From Marine Group III euryarchaeote CG-Epi4 (GTDB lineage: Archaea > Thermoplasmatota > Poseidoniia > MGIII > CG-Epi1): 37,978 nucleotides of DNA. The position numbers and the translations under genes were made by a program. Location: the NCBI GenBank assembly GCA_001875365.1, contig MIYX01000021.1, forward strand, positions 1 to 37,978, written 5' to 3'. This document shows, in pieces, positions 1 to 7,940 of this stretch. The notes beneath the pieces are model-generated. The model was not told the origin of the DNA, ran no database searches, and saw only the letters and a list, made by a program, of their open reading frames with translations. Numbering within the stretch: position 1 is the first letter of the stretch; every line of letters starts with the position of its first letter.

Positions 1-599
1 AAGACTGAAAATATTTCATGATCTGAAATTGCAAAAACATCTTCACCACAATCTTCAAGCATTTCAGATACTAGAAGTGGAGCTGCAAACAAATCTTGTT
101 CCGTTTTACCATAACTGTTGTAATTGATTGCTAAACCAATCTCCTTCAAAAGCTTAGTTTTCTCATCGTCTAAACCTTCGGCTTCAGCTAAATCATAAGC
201 TAGATCAAAATGGTTATCGCCAAAAGCTGTTGCAATTGCCCAAATATGATTTTTACCATTAACATGAGAATCTACAATTCTACCTGTTGTCATATGTGGA
301 TCTGTGTCTATATGGTATGTAATATTTGGATGATCTATTAATTCTGAAGGATCATGATGATCAAAATATTCAACTTTAGCTCCTGCTTCAAGTATCCGTA
401 ATACGTCTTTACGATTCTTAGCGTGAGAAATATCCATGACCGTTACTAAATCGCCCTTAGCTGGTTTGACATGCCTAAGAAGATTAACATCCCTCTTAAC
501 TCCACTAATATTTACAGTATCTAAAGGAATGGCTAGTCTAAGTTGATGGCGCGCAAAAAGGCCATCTGTATCTCCATTAAATACGTCGTAATTAGTCAT
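1..599 (-). CDS. DHH-family phosphoesterase-like protein, C-terminus cut off by window edge
   Basis: The frame is open from an ATG at 599 to the window edge, giving about 199 residues of the N-terminal part. It begins MTNYDVFNGDTDGLFARHQL and continues with a DISHAKNR segment, a DHH motif (YFDHHDP) and a histidine-aspartate segment (YHIDTDPHMTTGRIVDSH). The Asp-containing NGDTDG, the Asp of DISHAKNR and DHH are the ordered metal-binding motifs of the DHH superfamily of manganese-dependent phosphodiesterases. Homologues are often annotated DHH phosphoesterase, sometimes misleadingly acetyltransferase. The substrate cannot be told from sequence. A weak T/A-rich element at 621-627 lies about 25 bp upstream of the ATG, so the gene probably has its own promoter. 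The C-terminal domain is not visible. Confidence 0.75.
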   Translation of the reverse strand, partial: MTNYDVFNGDTDGLFARHQLRLAIPLDTVNISGVKRDVNLLRHVKPAKGDLVTVMDISHAKNRKDVLRILEAGAKVEYFDHHDPSELIDHPNITYHIDTDPHMTTGRIVDSHVNGKNHIWAIATAFGDNHFDLAYDLAEAEGLDDEKTKLLKEIGLAINYNSYGKTEQDLFAAPLLVSEMLEDCGEDVFAISDHEIFSV

Positions 600-651
600 A
601 ATCTTTTCATAAGCTCTAGATTTTTAGATTAACTTTAACTAAAACCAAAAA

Positions 652-1086
652 TTAGCCACTTCTCCTCAATTTTTTCCTTTCGTTGACTAAAATATCATTA
701 ATTAATGTTGAAGACGTCCCTTTAGTATACGGAAAATATATAACTTTCACTCCAATCTTATTAAAATCTGATTCAATCTTATTCCATTTATCTGTATTTT
801 GCCAATCATCGCCAACAAACACTACATTAAACTTCAAATTATCCCAGTGAGAAAGTTTATCCATATTCTCCTGAGGAACTACTTCATCAACATATCTTAT
901 AGATTTAACAATACTAATTCTTTCTTCAAAAGGTATTATTGGACTCTTATTCTTATAGACTTTCAATAATTCATCCGTAGTCACTCCGACAATTAGCTTA
1001 TCACATTTTTCTCTTGCTCTACGAAGAATATTTAAGTGACCTATGTGAAATAAATCAAATACTCCTGTTGTATAGCCTATAATCAA
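652..1086 (-). CDS. glycerol-3-phosphate cytidylyltransferase-like nucleotidyltransferase (TagD/GCT family)
   Basis: A 144-residue protein of the HxGH nucleotidyltransferase superfamily. The CTP-binding motif GYTTGVFDLFHIGHLNILRR is at residues 4-23, RYVDEVVP at about 64-71, GDDW at about 92-95, and the second nucleotide motif (KGTSSTLIND) at about 122-131. RYVDEVVP, GDDW and the xSSTxI ending resemble TagD, which makes CDP-glycerol from sn-glycerol 3-phosphate and CTP in Gram-positive bacteria. Length matches TagD (about 130 residues). The start is a TTG overlapping the asparagine synthase stop in a TTGA arrangement, which suggests translational coupling; no ATG lies near the N-terminal motif. 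The nearby divergent TagF-like gene at 2661 supports a CDP-glycerol role. An archaeal FAD synthase or another CDP-alcohol synthase is a less likely alternative. Confidence 0.75.
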   Translation of the reverse strand: MIIGYTTGVFDLFHIGHLNILRRAREKCDKLIVGVTTDELLKVYKNKSPIIPFEERISIVKSIRYVDEVVPQENMDKLSHWDNLKFNVVFVGDDWQNTDKWNKIESDFNKIGVKVIYFPYTKGTSSTLINDILVNERKKLRRSG

Positions 1087-2558
1087 TTGAACATCTCCAA
1101 ATTTTTCTTAATCCAATTCTCGTAAGATATTGGAACTGGAAATCCCATTTTTTTACGTTGTATTATATCTTTTGGTACTATTTTAGAAAATACTCTCTTA
1201 AGTGAGGATTTGAAAGTCGAACCCATTTTCCAGTCAAAAGAAACGCCCGCTATGCGATCAACTAGTCTGTGATCTAAAAAAGGAACTCTACCCTCAACAC
1301 TACAAAGCATAGTTGAGTTATCAAGACGACGTAATAAGCCTTGAATATGATTTGTTAAAAAATAATAATTAACTTTCTCAAGACGTGTTTGACCTTTTGT
1401 TTTACTTAATGCATACTCCATAACTTCAAGGTCACTATGTTTCCCATAGCTATATTTTTCATCAAAATCCAAAATGTCAAACTCATTAGATGAATTTGCC
1501 CATTTGAATATTCTATCGTATCCAAAAAATAACTCATCTGCACCTTCGCCCGACAAAACAACTGTATTCTTAGTCTTAACGCGTTTTGTCATTAGATATA
1601 TCAAAACCTCATTTGGTACTGAAAGAGGTTCTCCTCTCTTTTTGACCATGAACTCCATAGTTTCCCAAAACTTTACTTCATCAACAATTAGAGCTTCGTG
1701 GTCTGTCTGATATAGTTCCGAAGCTATTTCGGCCCACTTGAACTCATTGAGATCTTCAAAGCCGACTGTCCAGCTATTCTCAGGTTTGAGAAGGGCCGTA
1801 ATTATTGTGCTATCCAACCCTCCGCTGAGATAACTGCCAACATTAACATCTGCGATTGCCCTGTATGATACTGAACTAGACAGCAAAGCAAAAAGCTCAG
1901 AATCTGATGGCTCTTCTTTAAAACTCAAATCAATATCCCAATATCTTCTGGGTTCCTCTCCACTATACATGTAGTGTGCTGCAGGAAATTGCTTGATTTC
2001 TTTAAAAAAAGTGTCATTATTAACGCACATCCGAAGTTTTTCATATTGGCGAACAGAAAAAGAATCTATCGATGTTGAAATCAAAGCTTTAATCGAGCAA
2101 ACTTCACTCGAAAAAATATCTTTACAGTAAGAGTCATGATGCCAATACAAGGGCTTTATTCCTAATCTATCTCTAGCTACAAAATACTTCTTGGTAGTAG
2201 TGTTGTAAATGACAAATGAAAACATTCCATTAAAAAAAGCCAGACATTTTTCTTTGTATTTTTGGTACATCAACAAAACAACCTCTGTATCTGAGGTTGT
2301 AGTTAAATCCAAATGATGTTCTTTGGCAAGCTCTTCATAATTATATATTTCACCATTGAAAATTATAACTTCATTAGCAATCTTGAAAGGTTGATTTGAA
2401 CGTGGATTTAAATCTATGATTGACAATCTCTTATGACCTAAAAAAACATCCTCTTTTTGCCATATTCCAGTATTGTCAGGACCTCTATGGTTTTGAAGAT
2501 GTAAAGAATCCTCTGCATTAATGAAATTGAAACCAAAAATTCCTAAGATTCCACACAT
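1083..2558 (-). CDS. asnB: asparagine synthase (glutamine-hydrolysing), AsnB family
   Basis: The frame extends to a TTG at 2588, but the ATG at 2558 gives MCGILGIFG, placing the catalytic N-terminal cysteine at residue 2 as Ntn glutaminases require, so I choose it; 491 residues. The class-II glutamine amidotransferase domain (about 1-190) shows NHRGPDNTG and NGEIYNYEEL. The ATP-pyrophosphatase synthetase domain (about 200-470) shows the PP-loop SGGLDST and SGEGADELFFGYDR. The family converts aspartate, ATP and glutamine to asparagine. It is shorter than the roughly 550-630 residues of housekeeping AsnB, and lies between TagD-like, TagF-like and glycosyltransferase genes. AsnB paralogues in glycan clusters often amidate a sugar or other carboxylate, so the true substrate is open. 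A TATATATC-type element near 2600-2608 could drive it. Confidence 0.85.
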   Translation of the reverse strand: MCGILGIFGFNFINAEDSLHLQNHRGPDNTGIWQKEDVFLGHKRLSIIDLNPRSNQPFKIANEVIIFNGEIYNYEELAKEHHLDLTTTSDTEVVLLMYQKYKEKCLAFFNGMFSFVIYNTTTKKYFVARDRLGIKPLYWHHDSYCKDIFSSEVCSIKALISTSIDSFSVRQYEKLRMCVNNDTFFKEIKQFPAAHYMYSGEEPRRYWDIDLSFKEEPSDSELFALLSSSVSYRAIADVNVGSYLSGGLDSTIITALLKPENSWTVGFEDLNEFKWAEIASELYQTDHEALIVDEVKFWETMEFMVKKRGEPLSVPNEVLIYLMTKRVKTKNTVVLSGEGADELFFGYDRIFKWANSSNEFDILDFDEKYSYGKHSDLEVMEYALSKTKGQTRLEKVNYYFLTNHIQGLLRRLDNSTMLCSVEGRVPFLDHRLVDRIAGVSFDWKMGSTFKSSLKRVFSKIVPKDIIQRKKMGFPVPISYENWIKKNLEMFN

Positions 2559-2630
2559 AATAATTTTAGTTGTACTATTTTGAAACAAGGTGATAGGATA
2601 TATATCTATATGTTAGTAAAACTAGACAGA

Positions 2631-2638
2631 TTAAAATA
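2631..2638 (+). promoter_or_regulatory. TATA-box-like promoter element of the TagF-like gene
   Basis: TTAAAATA is centred about 26 bp upstream of the GTG at 2661. That is the usual archaeal distance from TATA box to transcription start, so transcription may start at the start codon (leaderless). Confidence 0.5.
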
Positions 2639-2660
2639 GACTTGTACACATTAATTATTA

Positions 2661-3830
2661 GTGATAAAAGAAACGGGTTTTGCATTTAGGGATTGGATAT
2701 TTAATGGATTTGTAAGCCTCAGAAGCTTATCTAAAGTAAAAAATGATAAGATCACCGTTGGATTCGTCTCAGGAACCAAAACCGGACTTTCTGGATCTTC
2801 AAAAATTCTATTCGAAGCAATGACTGATGATTCGAGATTCTTTACATACTTAGTTTACCAAGAATCTAGCATAAGAAAAGCATGGCAAAATACTACTGGC
2901 AATGCATATTATAGACGAGCTTTTACAAAAATAGGTTTATTTCTAAAAACTGATATTTGGATTACTACTCACGGAGATTTTGGAATACCTATCGATTATA
3001 AAAAATACAGCCAAGAACGTATGGAATTGTGGCATGGAATACCTTTCAAAGGCTTTCTTGAAGAAAATAGAAAAAAAATATCGGATGATTTTAATAAGGC
3101 TTCAACTGTAGTAATAACTTCTAATTTTTTTAAAAAAATTTTCTCTGAAAAATGGAGCGTGAAAAAGAAGATCCTAAAAGATTTAGGACAACCTAGAACT
3201 GATATGCTAATAAAAAAACCTATTCCTGTAGAGAAAATAAAACAAAATTTAGGAATATCTCAAGAAAAAGTTATCTTCTATGCGCCAACACATGATCAAG
3301 ACGAAAATAAAGAAAAAGAATTATTTCCATGGAAATCGGATGAGACTTTTAACAAAATTATGAGTAATATTGATGACGAAACTGCGTTAATAATACGCCC
3401 TCATCCTTATTGGAAAGAACTTATCACTCCATTTGTAGCTGATAAAATTAAAAATGATAGCCGGGTCTACTACATGCCCTCAAGTGTTGTAAATGAAACT
3501 GAAGAACTCATCTATATCTCCGATGTCTTAATCACGGACTGGTCTAGTATTTATTTTGATTTTTTATTGATGAATAAACCTACTATCTTTCTTGATTTAC
3601 CTAATCCATTCAAGGATAATTTCCTTATGAAACCTGAAGAAAGAATTGGTTACTTATGCTCGGATTCAAATGAATTACTCGTTAGCATTAGTGAATCAGT
3701 GAATAATATTGAAAGCTACCATAAGAAATATGATGTTAGATTAAGGAGATTAAAGTCAAAAGTTTATTCAAATATTGATGGAAGATCTACAGAAAGATGT
3801 ATTGAAGAAATTATCAATTTAACTGAATAA
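2661..3830 (+). CDS. CDP-glycerol glycerophosphotransferase-like protein (TagF/TagB family)
   Basis: A 389-residue protein with the GT-B-like CDP-glycerol:poly(glycerophosphate) glycerophosphotransferase domain. Visible motifs are LWHGIPFKG (about 122-130), FYAPTHDQ (about 205-212), IIRPHPYWKE (about 243-252) and LITDWSSIYFDFLLMNKP (about 288-305), the last matching the family's DYSSxxFD segment. Members move glycerol phosphate or ribitol phosphate from a CDP carrier onto a membrane-linked glycan. No signal peptide or clear transmembrane segment is visible, so it probably acts at the inner face of the membrane. The start is GTG with a TATA box 26 bp upstream. The divergent TagD-like gene could supply its CDP-glycerol. 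Its acceptor in an archaeon is unknown. Confidence 0.8.
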   Translation: MIKETGFAFRDWIFNGFVSLRSLSKVKNDKITVGFVSGTKTGLSGSSKILFEAMTDDSRFFTYLVYQESSIRKAWQNTTGNAYYRRAFTKIGLFLKTDIWITTHGDFGIPIDYKKYSQERMELWHGIPFKGFLEENRKKISDDFNKASTVVITSNFFKKIFSEKWSVKKKILKDLGQPRTDMLIKKPIPVEKIKQNLGISQEKVIFYAPTHDQDENKEKELFPWKSDETFNKIMSNIDDETALIIRPHPYWKELITPFVADKIKNDSRVYYMPSSVVNETEELIYISDVLITDWSSIYFDFLLMNKPTIFLDLPNPFKDNFLMKPEERIGYLCSDSNELLVSISESVNNIESYHKKYDVRLRRLKSKVYSNIDGRSTERCIEEIINLTE

Positions 3831-3831
3831 A

Positions 3832-4854
3832 TTACTTTGAATGTAGATATTTCTCAAATATAAGATCTGATAGTAATTTCCGTGGATCTGGATTACTAAA
3901 TTTCGGTAAGATTGAAGAGGCTAAAGATTCAATTTCACTTAAGTTAATTGATAATCCATTAGAATAAAATTTATCAATTATGGTGACGAATTCGGAATCT
4001 GTGGAGAAGATATTATTTTTAGGTAGAAATTCCTCAACACCTTCCCAATTTCTACTCAACGGAAAAGCACCACAGGATAGACCCTCAAATAAGGTCAAAT
4101 GTGTTGATTCATGTTCAGAAAAAGATAAAATAACGTCGGTTTCGTGAAATTCTTTCCTCAAATCGTCTGCGTATCCATTAAAAAGTACATTGTCATTTAA
4201 TCCTAAATCTGAAACTAAAACATTCAAACTATCTGAAAATGATAAATCCTTGCTTTTACCGATTATACTTAATTGAAGATTATCTCTCTTCTTCAACAAT
4301 TTAGAGAACGCAATTATTGCCTTGTCATGCCCCTTTCTTTTTTCAATGTTGCCAACTATTGACAGCTTGTTGTTGATTTTTCTTCTTGTTGGTTTGTTCC
4401 AAAAATTAACGTCAACAAAATTATGAATACACATTATTTTACCCTTTAAACTAGGAACCTTAAGTTCTAATTCTTTTTTCATCCAATTATTAACCACAAT
4501 AACAATGTCAATTACGGACCAATCTGCTTTAGGTAAATTGAATAATTCATATCTGTGTAATCTAGTGACTATCATTTTTTTTTTCCGAATTCTGGAAACT
4601 AAGGCTAAAGTTTCATCTGCAAACTCTACAAATAATATATCTGCATTACCCGATGAAAAAAATGTGCGGATTTTCTTATTGATTAAACGAAATGGGAAAG
4701 AAACATATTCGAGTATTTTTTGGGGTGGTGGCGTATAAGGAATAGGAGACCATTGAACCTCAAAATTAGACTCTAAATCATTTCTATATGGTGTAATGAA
4801 AGTAGGTGTACTAAATAAAACTGAAATTCTCGGTTTGATATTACTATTGGACAT
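3832..4854 (-). CDS. GT4-family glycosyltransferase (group 1)
   Basis: A 340-residue GT-B enzyme. The C-terminal Rossmann half starts near residue 165 with SIVGNIEKRKGHDKAI. The nucleotide-sugar site EHESTHLTLFEGLSCGAFPL (about 247-266) carries the E-x7-E pattern, with Glu247 and Glu255 as likely catalytic and donor-binding residues. It uses an activated sugar to glycosylate an unknown acceptor, probably a lipid-linked or surface glycan. The start is five bases after the CDF transporter stop, so it is probably the last gene of the GluRS-CDF-GT operon. It ends one base from the convergent TagF-like gene, which links it to the surface-glycan block. No membrane segment is obvious. Confidence 0.85.
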   Translation of the reverse strand: MSNSNIKPRISVLFSTPTFITPYRNDLESNFEVQWSPIPYTPPPQKILEYVSFPFRLINKKIRTFFSSGNADILFVEFADETLALVSRIRKKKMIVTRLHRYELFNLPKADWSVIDIVIVVNNWMKKELELKVPSLKGKIMCIHNFVDVNFWNKPTRRKINNKLSIVGNIEKRKGHDKAIIAFSKLLKKRDNLQLSIIGKSKDLSFSDSLNVLVSDLGLNDNVLFNGYADDLRKEFHETDVILSFSEHESTHLTLFEGLSCGAFPLSRNWEGVEEFLPKNNIFSTDSEFVTIIDKFYSNGLSINLSEIESLASSILPKFSNPDPRKLLSDLIFEKYLHSK

Positions 4855-4859
4855 AAAAA

Positions 4860-5642
4860 CTATTTAAGACCTAAAAGCTGATTCTTACTCTCAGACATAA
4901 GGCTTAACGACCATTTGGCAATTACAATACCTGCTAATATTCCAATAAGAGGATCTAAAATAACTAGGCTAGGAACAAACATTCCAATAATCAAAGCTAG
5001 AATGACTAATACTGAAACTAAAGCATCTGCTAAAACATGCAAGTAAGCTCCTCTCCTGTTTAAATCCTCTATCTCATCAGGATTAGTTAATAGATTGAAA
5101 TTAGAAACTATAGAATCAAAATCTTCTTTGTAAGAATCCATAACAACTGCCCATGTACCTCTTTGAGCTTCCTTGTGGTCATGGTCGTGGTCATGGTCGT
5201 GATGATGTCCATGATGGTGATTTTCTATTCCTAGAATATTTGCGCAAGCAATATTTACCAACAAACCAATAATTGCAACAACAATTGCTTCCATGAACTG
5301 GATTTCTGTAGGATTAACTATTTTGTCAATTGATTCATATCCAATATACAACGCCACTAAACCTAGTACAATGGCAGACGCAAAACCTCCAAGTGCCATT
5401 ACTGAATCTCTCTTGCCTTTTACTGAAGCTTCAGTTCTGGCATAATAATACGCATAAAGTGTAATCCCTAATGCTGCAGCATGAGTCCCCATATGCCAGC
5501 CATCTGCTAAAAGACCCATTGAATTAGTGACTAGGCCAGCATAAATCTCTACAAGCATTGTAACTAGAGTAATTGCTACAACAATGCGAGTCTTAGACTC
5601 AGAATCGTCATCGACAGAATGATGGTGATGATGTCCTGACAT
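4860..5642 (-). CDS. cation diffusion facilitator metal exporter, DmeF-like, His-rich
   Basis: A 260-residue CDF-family divalent metal/proton antiporter with about six membrane segments. The membrane metal site appears as ADGWHMGTH (46-54), with Asp47, His50 and His54 as candidate ligands, and as HVLADAL in the fifth segment. The ADGWHMxxHAAALGI signature resembles DmeF-type Co/Ni exporters more than ZitB-type zinc exporters. It has two natural histidine-rich stretches: five His at residues 4-8, and a long His/Asp run at about 142-156 in the loop between TM4 and TM5, a usual CDF metal-sensing or delivery loop. The usual C-terminal cytoplasmic domain is absent, as in other short members. It starts 12 bases after the GluRS stop, so it is co-transcribed with GluRS. 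Metal identity is inferred. Confidence 0.85.
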   Translation of the reverse strand: MSGHHHHHSVDDDSESKTRIVVAITLVTMLVEIYAGLVTNSMGLLADGWHMGTHAAALGITLYAYYYARTEASVKGKRDSVMALGGFASAIVLGLVALYIGYESIDKIVNPTEIQFMEAIVVAIIGLLVNIACANILGIENHHHGHHHDHDHDHDHKEAQRGTWAVVMDSYKEDFDSIVSNFNLLTNPDEIEDLNRRGAYLHVLADALVSVLVILALIIGMFVPSLVILDPLIGILAGIVIAKWSLSLMSESKNQLLGLK

Positions 5643-5654
5643 TATTATTACCAG

Positions 5655-7274
5655 TTAGCGGTGGAGGAAAAACGCTTTGTCTCCTTCCAATCTAACAAAA
5701 CCAGTTCTCTCAAATTGTACTACTGAGCCATCCAGTCCCTCTAGATTATCTTCTACTAACCCTTTAGAAATGCTGCCATCTGGATAATGTAATTCTATCT
5801 CTTTACTCCCTGAGCACCATTGGAAAATTGGAATTCCTTTCTTGTGCTCAAAATCCGAGAATTCTAAAGTATTGCCATTTATTTTAACATTACAAAGATT
5901 CTTCAAACGTATCTCTGAAGCACCAGATATTTTGCTTAAATCGCTACCTGGCAAGTATATCTTTGAACCTGACTCAATAGACTCTATTCTATTGCCTAAT
6001 TCTTTATTGTCTGGATGCCAAGGGGCCTCTTTCATAATTGTCTTTTCTGCTTTGAAAATGAATTCTTTAGGTTCTGAAACAAAAAATAATCTTTTACTTT
6101 TAGCATCAATTAAATCCTTATTCATTGCATCAAAGTTTTGCCATGAAAATTTGATATCTACTTCTTTTACTCCAGAAGCCTCCCAGTACTTGCTAAACGT
6201 CTCTGATGAATAACCTCTCCGTGCTAAGGCCTTGATTGTCGCAATTCTACAATCATCCCAACCACTATACTCACCTTCCGAAATAGATTGACTAATTTTA
6301 CTTGTCTTTAGATTAGTTTTTGGAATAGATACAAGGCCGTAGTGGATAAATTCAGGCTCATCCCATCCCATGTATTTGTAAATCCATTTCTGTTTTTCTG
6401 TATTATTCAAATGATCCTTACCTCTAAGGACATGGGTTATACCTAAGCGATAATCATCAATTGCCACCGCAAAATTATAGAGAGGCCACAATCTGTATTT
6501 AGATTTTTGTAAAGGATGAGGGTCATCAACAATCCTAAAAGCAACAAAGTCCCTAAGTGCTGGATTTGGATCTTCTAAATTTGTTTTGATAACTACTATT
6601 CCATTCTCATCATTTAACAAAGATTCAAATTCTTTGATTTGAATTTCTGGCTTTCTATCGCGATCAGGATGAGCTTTTTTCTCTCTCTTTAAATCTCTCC
6701 ACTCTTCCGCATCTGATTTAGTTACGTAGGCTCCACCTTCTGATATAATTTTGCGAATATCTTCGTAATAAGTATCGATCCTCTCTGATTGAATGATGAC
6801 TTTATCGGCTTCAATGCCCAACCATTTCAAATCCTCTTGAATCATCCCATAAGCATCTGAATCTATAGCATTTGGATTTGTGTCTTCTAATCTTAGTATT
6901 AGTTTCCCGCTGTATCTCTTTTTGTAATAGTTGTTAAGAGCTAAAGCTCTAGTGTGTCCCAAGTGAAGAGGACCACTTGGACCTGGTGCAAATCGTAAAA
7001 CTACATGTTCAGATTTATTCAAAGGAGGCAGTTCTTTGGGCTCTGATTTAACCTGTTTCTTCTTTTTTGGTAAGTAAGATTTTAAATCATTGATATCAAG
7101 AGAATTAACTTCTTCAATAACTTCGTCAATAATTGACATTAAGTCTTTAGCTTGAGTACGGAATTCAGGATATTTTCCCATTGCTTTTCCGATAACACTC
7201 TTAGCTTTAGCCTCTCCATATTGAGCAGCTTCAATTTTAGCTAATTCCAAAAGCTTGCCTTTGACATCCGACAC
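5655..7274 (-). CDS. gltX: glutamyl-tRNA synthetase, archaeal type
   Basis: A 539-residue class-I aminoacyl-tRNA synthetase. The first 90 residues form the archaeal/eukaryotic-type helical N-terminal region. The HIGH motif is HLGH at 104-107 within PGPSGPLHLGHTRAL, and the KMSKS equivalent is KTSKISQS at about residues 317-324. The C-terminal part carries the beta-barrel anticodon-binding domains seen in archaeal GluRS and GlnRS. It attaches glutamate to tRNA-Glu. With GatE at 27774 in the same window, it is probably non-discriminating, also charging tRNA-Gln with Glu for later amidation. The start is GTG. It heads an operon with the CDF transporter and a glycosyltransferase. Confidence 0.93.
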   Translation of the reverse strand: MSDVKGKLLELAKIEAAQYGEAKAKSVIGKAMGKYPEFRTQAKDLMSIIDEVIEEVNSLDINDLKSYLPKKKKQVKSEPKELPPLNKSEHVVLRFAPGPSGPLHLGHTRALALNNYYKKRYSGKLILRLEDTNPNAIDSDAYGMIQEDLKWLGIEADKVIIQSERIDTYYEDIRKIISEGGAYVTKSDAEEWRDLKREKKAHPDRDRKPEIQIKEFESLLNDENGIVVIKTNLEDPNPALRDFVAFRIVDDPHPLQKSKYRLWPLYNFAVAIDDYRLGITHVLRGKDHLNNTEKQKWIYKYMGWDEPEFIHYGLVSIPKTNLKTSKISQSISEGEYSGWDDCRIATIKALARRGYSSETFSKYWEASGVKEVDIKFSWQNFDAMNKDLIDAKSKRLFFVSEPKEFIFKAEKTIMKEAPWHPDNKELGNRIESIESGSKIYLPGSDLSKISGASEIRLKNLCNVKINGNTLEFSDFEHKKGIPIFQWCSGSKEIELHYPDGSISKGLVEDNLEGLDGSVVQFERTGFVRLEGDKAFFLHR

Positions 7275-7322
7275 AAATGCTGAAAGAAGGGGGGGTTTAG
7301 GCCTTTTACTAACTACAAAATC

Positions 7323-7330
7323 TTTTATTT
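7323..7330 (+). promoter_or_regulatory. TATA-box-like element deciding the lipoprotein start
   Basis: TTTTATTT is centred about 26 bp upstream of the GTG at 7353. It favours that GTG over an in-frame TTG at 7338, which would lie too close to the box. Confidence 0.5.
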
Positions 7331-7352
7331 ACTCCTTTTGAATCCAAATTTT

Positions 7353-7940
7353 GTGAGGTTAGCCTTAGCAGTCACTCTGATGTTTTTGTCAATAGGATGT
7401 ATTGACGTACCCGCAATGAACGGTTTGATGGACCGGCTTGTACCTGAAAAAGAGAGGACATACTCTACTATTGAGGTGTGGAGTACGCAAGGAAATTTTG
7501 CGCCGGATCCAAACCAAGACCAAGAGACCGTAACTAATGCTATAGCCGATATTGTGGAAGATCCTCTTCAATTTCAGAAGCCTCTACAGAACCTTTCATG
7601 GGAAATAAGTACATATTCGTTTGTCATAGAGAGTGAATGGGAAGCAAAGTACGTTGAACTTACATTGAGCGTAGTATACGAACTTGTTGGAGGAAACCAA
7701 CCAAGTGAGGGGCCTGCTGGAACATTAGATTTTAGCCTAATAGATCCTACAGGTGGACAGCATGGAGAAGGCTACGAAATAGTAACATGGAATAATCCTG
7801 TAAGTGAAAGATTGCTAGTTTTACCACCTATATATGGAACTTGGACAATCAAAATTTCGGGTTCAGGATTTGAGGGCGTAGGTGCATTAGTTTATTCCGG
7901 AAATTTTGATATTAAAGTTGAAAGTGAGCAGTTAAATTAA
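7353..7940 (+). CDS. predicted lipoprotein of unknown function
   Basis: From the GTG at 7353 the protein has 195 residues and begins MRLALAVTLMFLSIGC, a short signal peptide ending in a lipobox-like LSIGC, so it is probably anchored outside the membrane by a lipid on Cys16. An upstream in-frame TTG at 7338 would add five residues but fits the promoter less well. The remainder is soluble and appears rich in beta-strands: YVELTLSVVYELVG, an acidic-aromatic middle (TLDFSLIDPTGG) and a C-terminal stretch with TWTIKISGSGFEGVGALVYS. This looks like a single beta-sandwich of the kind seen in archaeal pre-peptidase or immunoglobulin-like domains, but I do not recognise a family. It ends overlapping the convergent uppP gene by nine bases. 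Confidence 0.65.
   Translation: MRLALAVTLMFLSIGCIDVPAMNGLMDRLVPEKERTYSTIEVWSTQGNFAPDPNQDQETVTNAIADIVEDPLQFQKPLQNLSWEISTYSFVIESEWEAKYVELTLSVVYELVGGNQPSEGPAGTLDFSLIDPTGGQHGEGYEIVTWNNPVSERLLVLPPIYGTWTIKISGSGFEGVGALVYSGNFDIKVESEQLN

Noticed and set aside
5158..5225. Short tandem repeat in DNA (GGTCATGGTCGT-type) as a possible CRISPR or recombination site.
   Set aside because: It is the coding sequence of the His/Asp loop of the CDF transporter; there are no spacers.
5595..5640. Five consecutive histidines after Met-Ser-Gly at the CDF N-terminus look like an engineered His tag.
   Set aside because: The run is part of a natural CDF gene between archaeal genes, and a second His/Asp run lies in the expected TM4-TM5 loop. 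Histidine-rich ends are common in CDF transporters.
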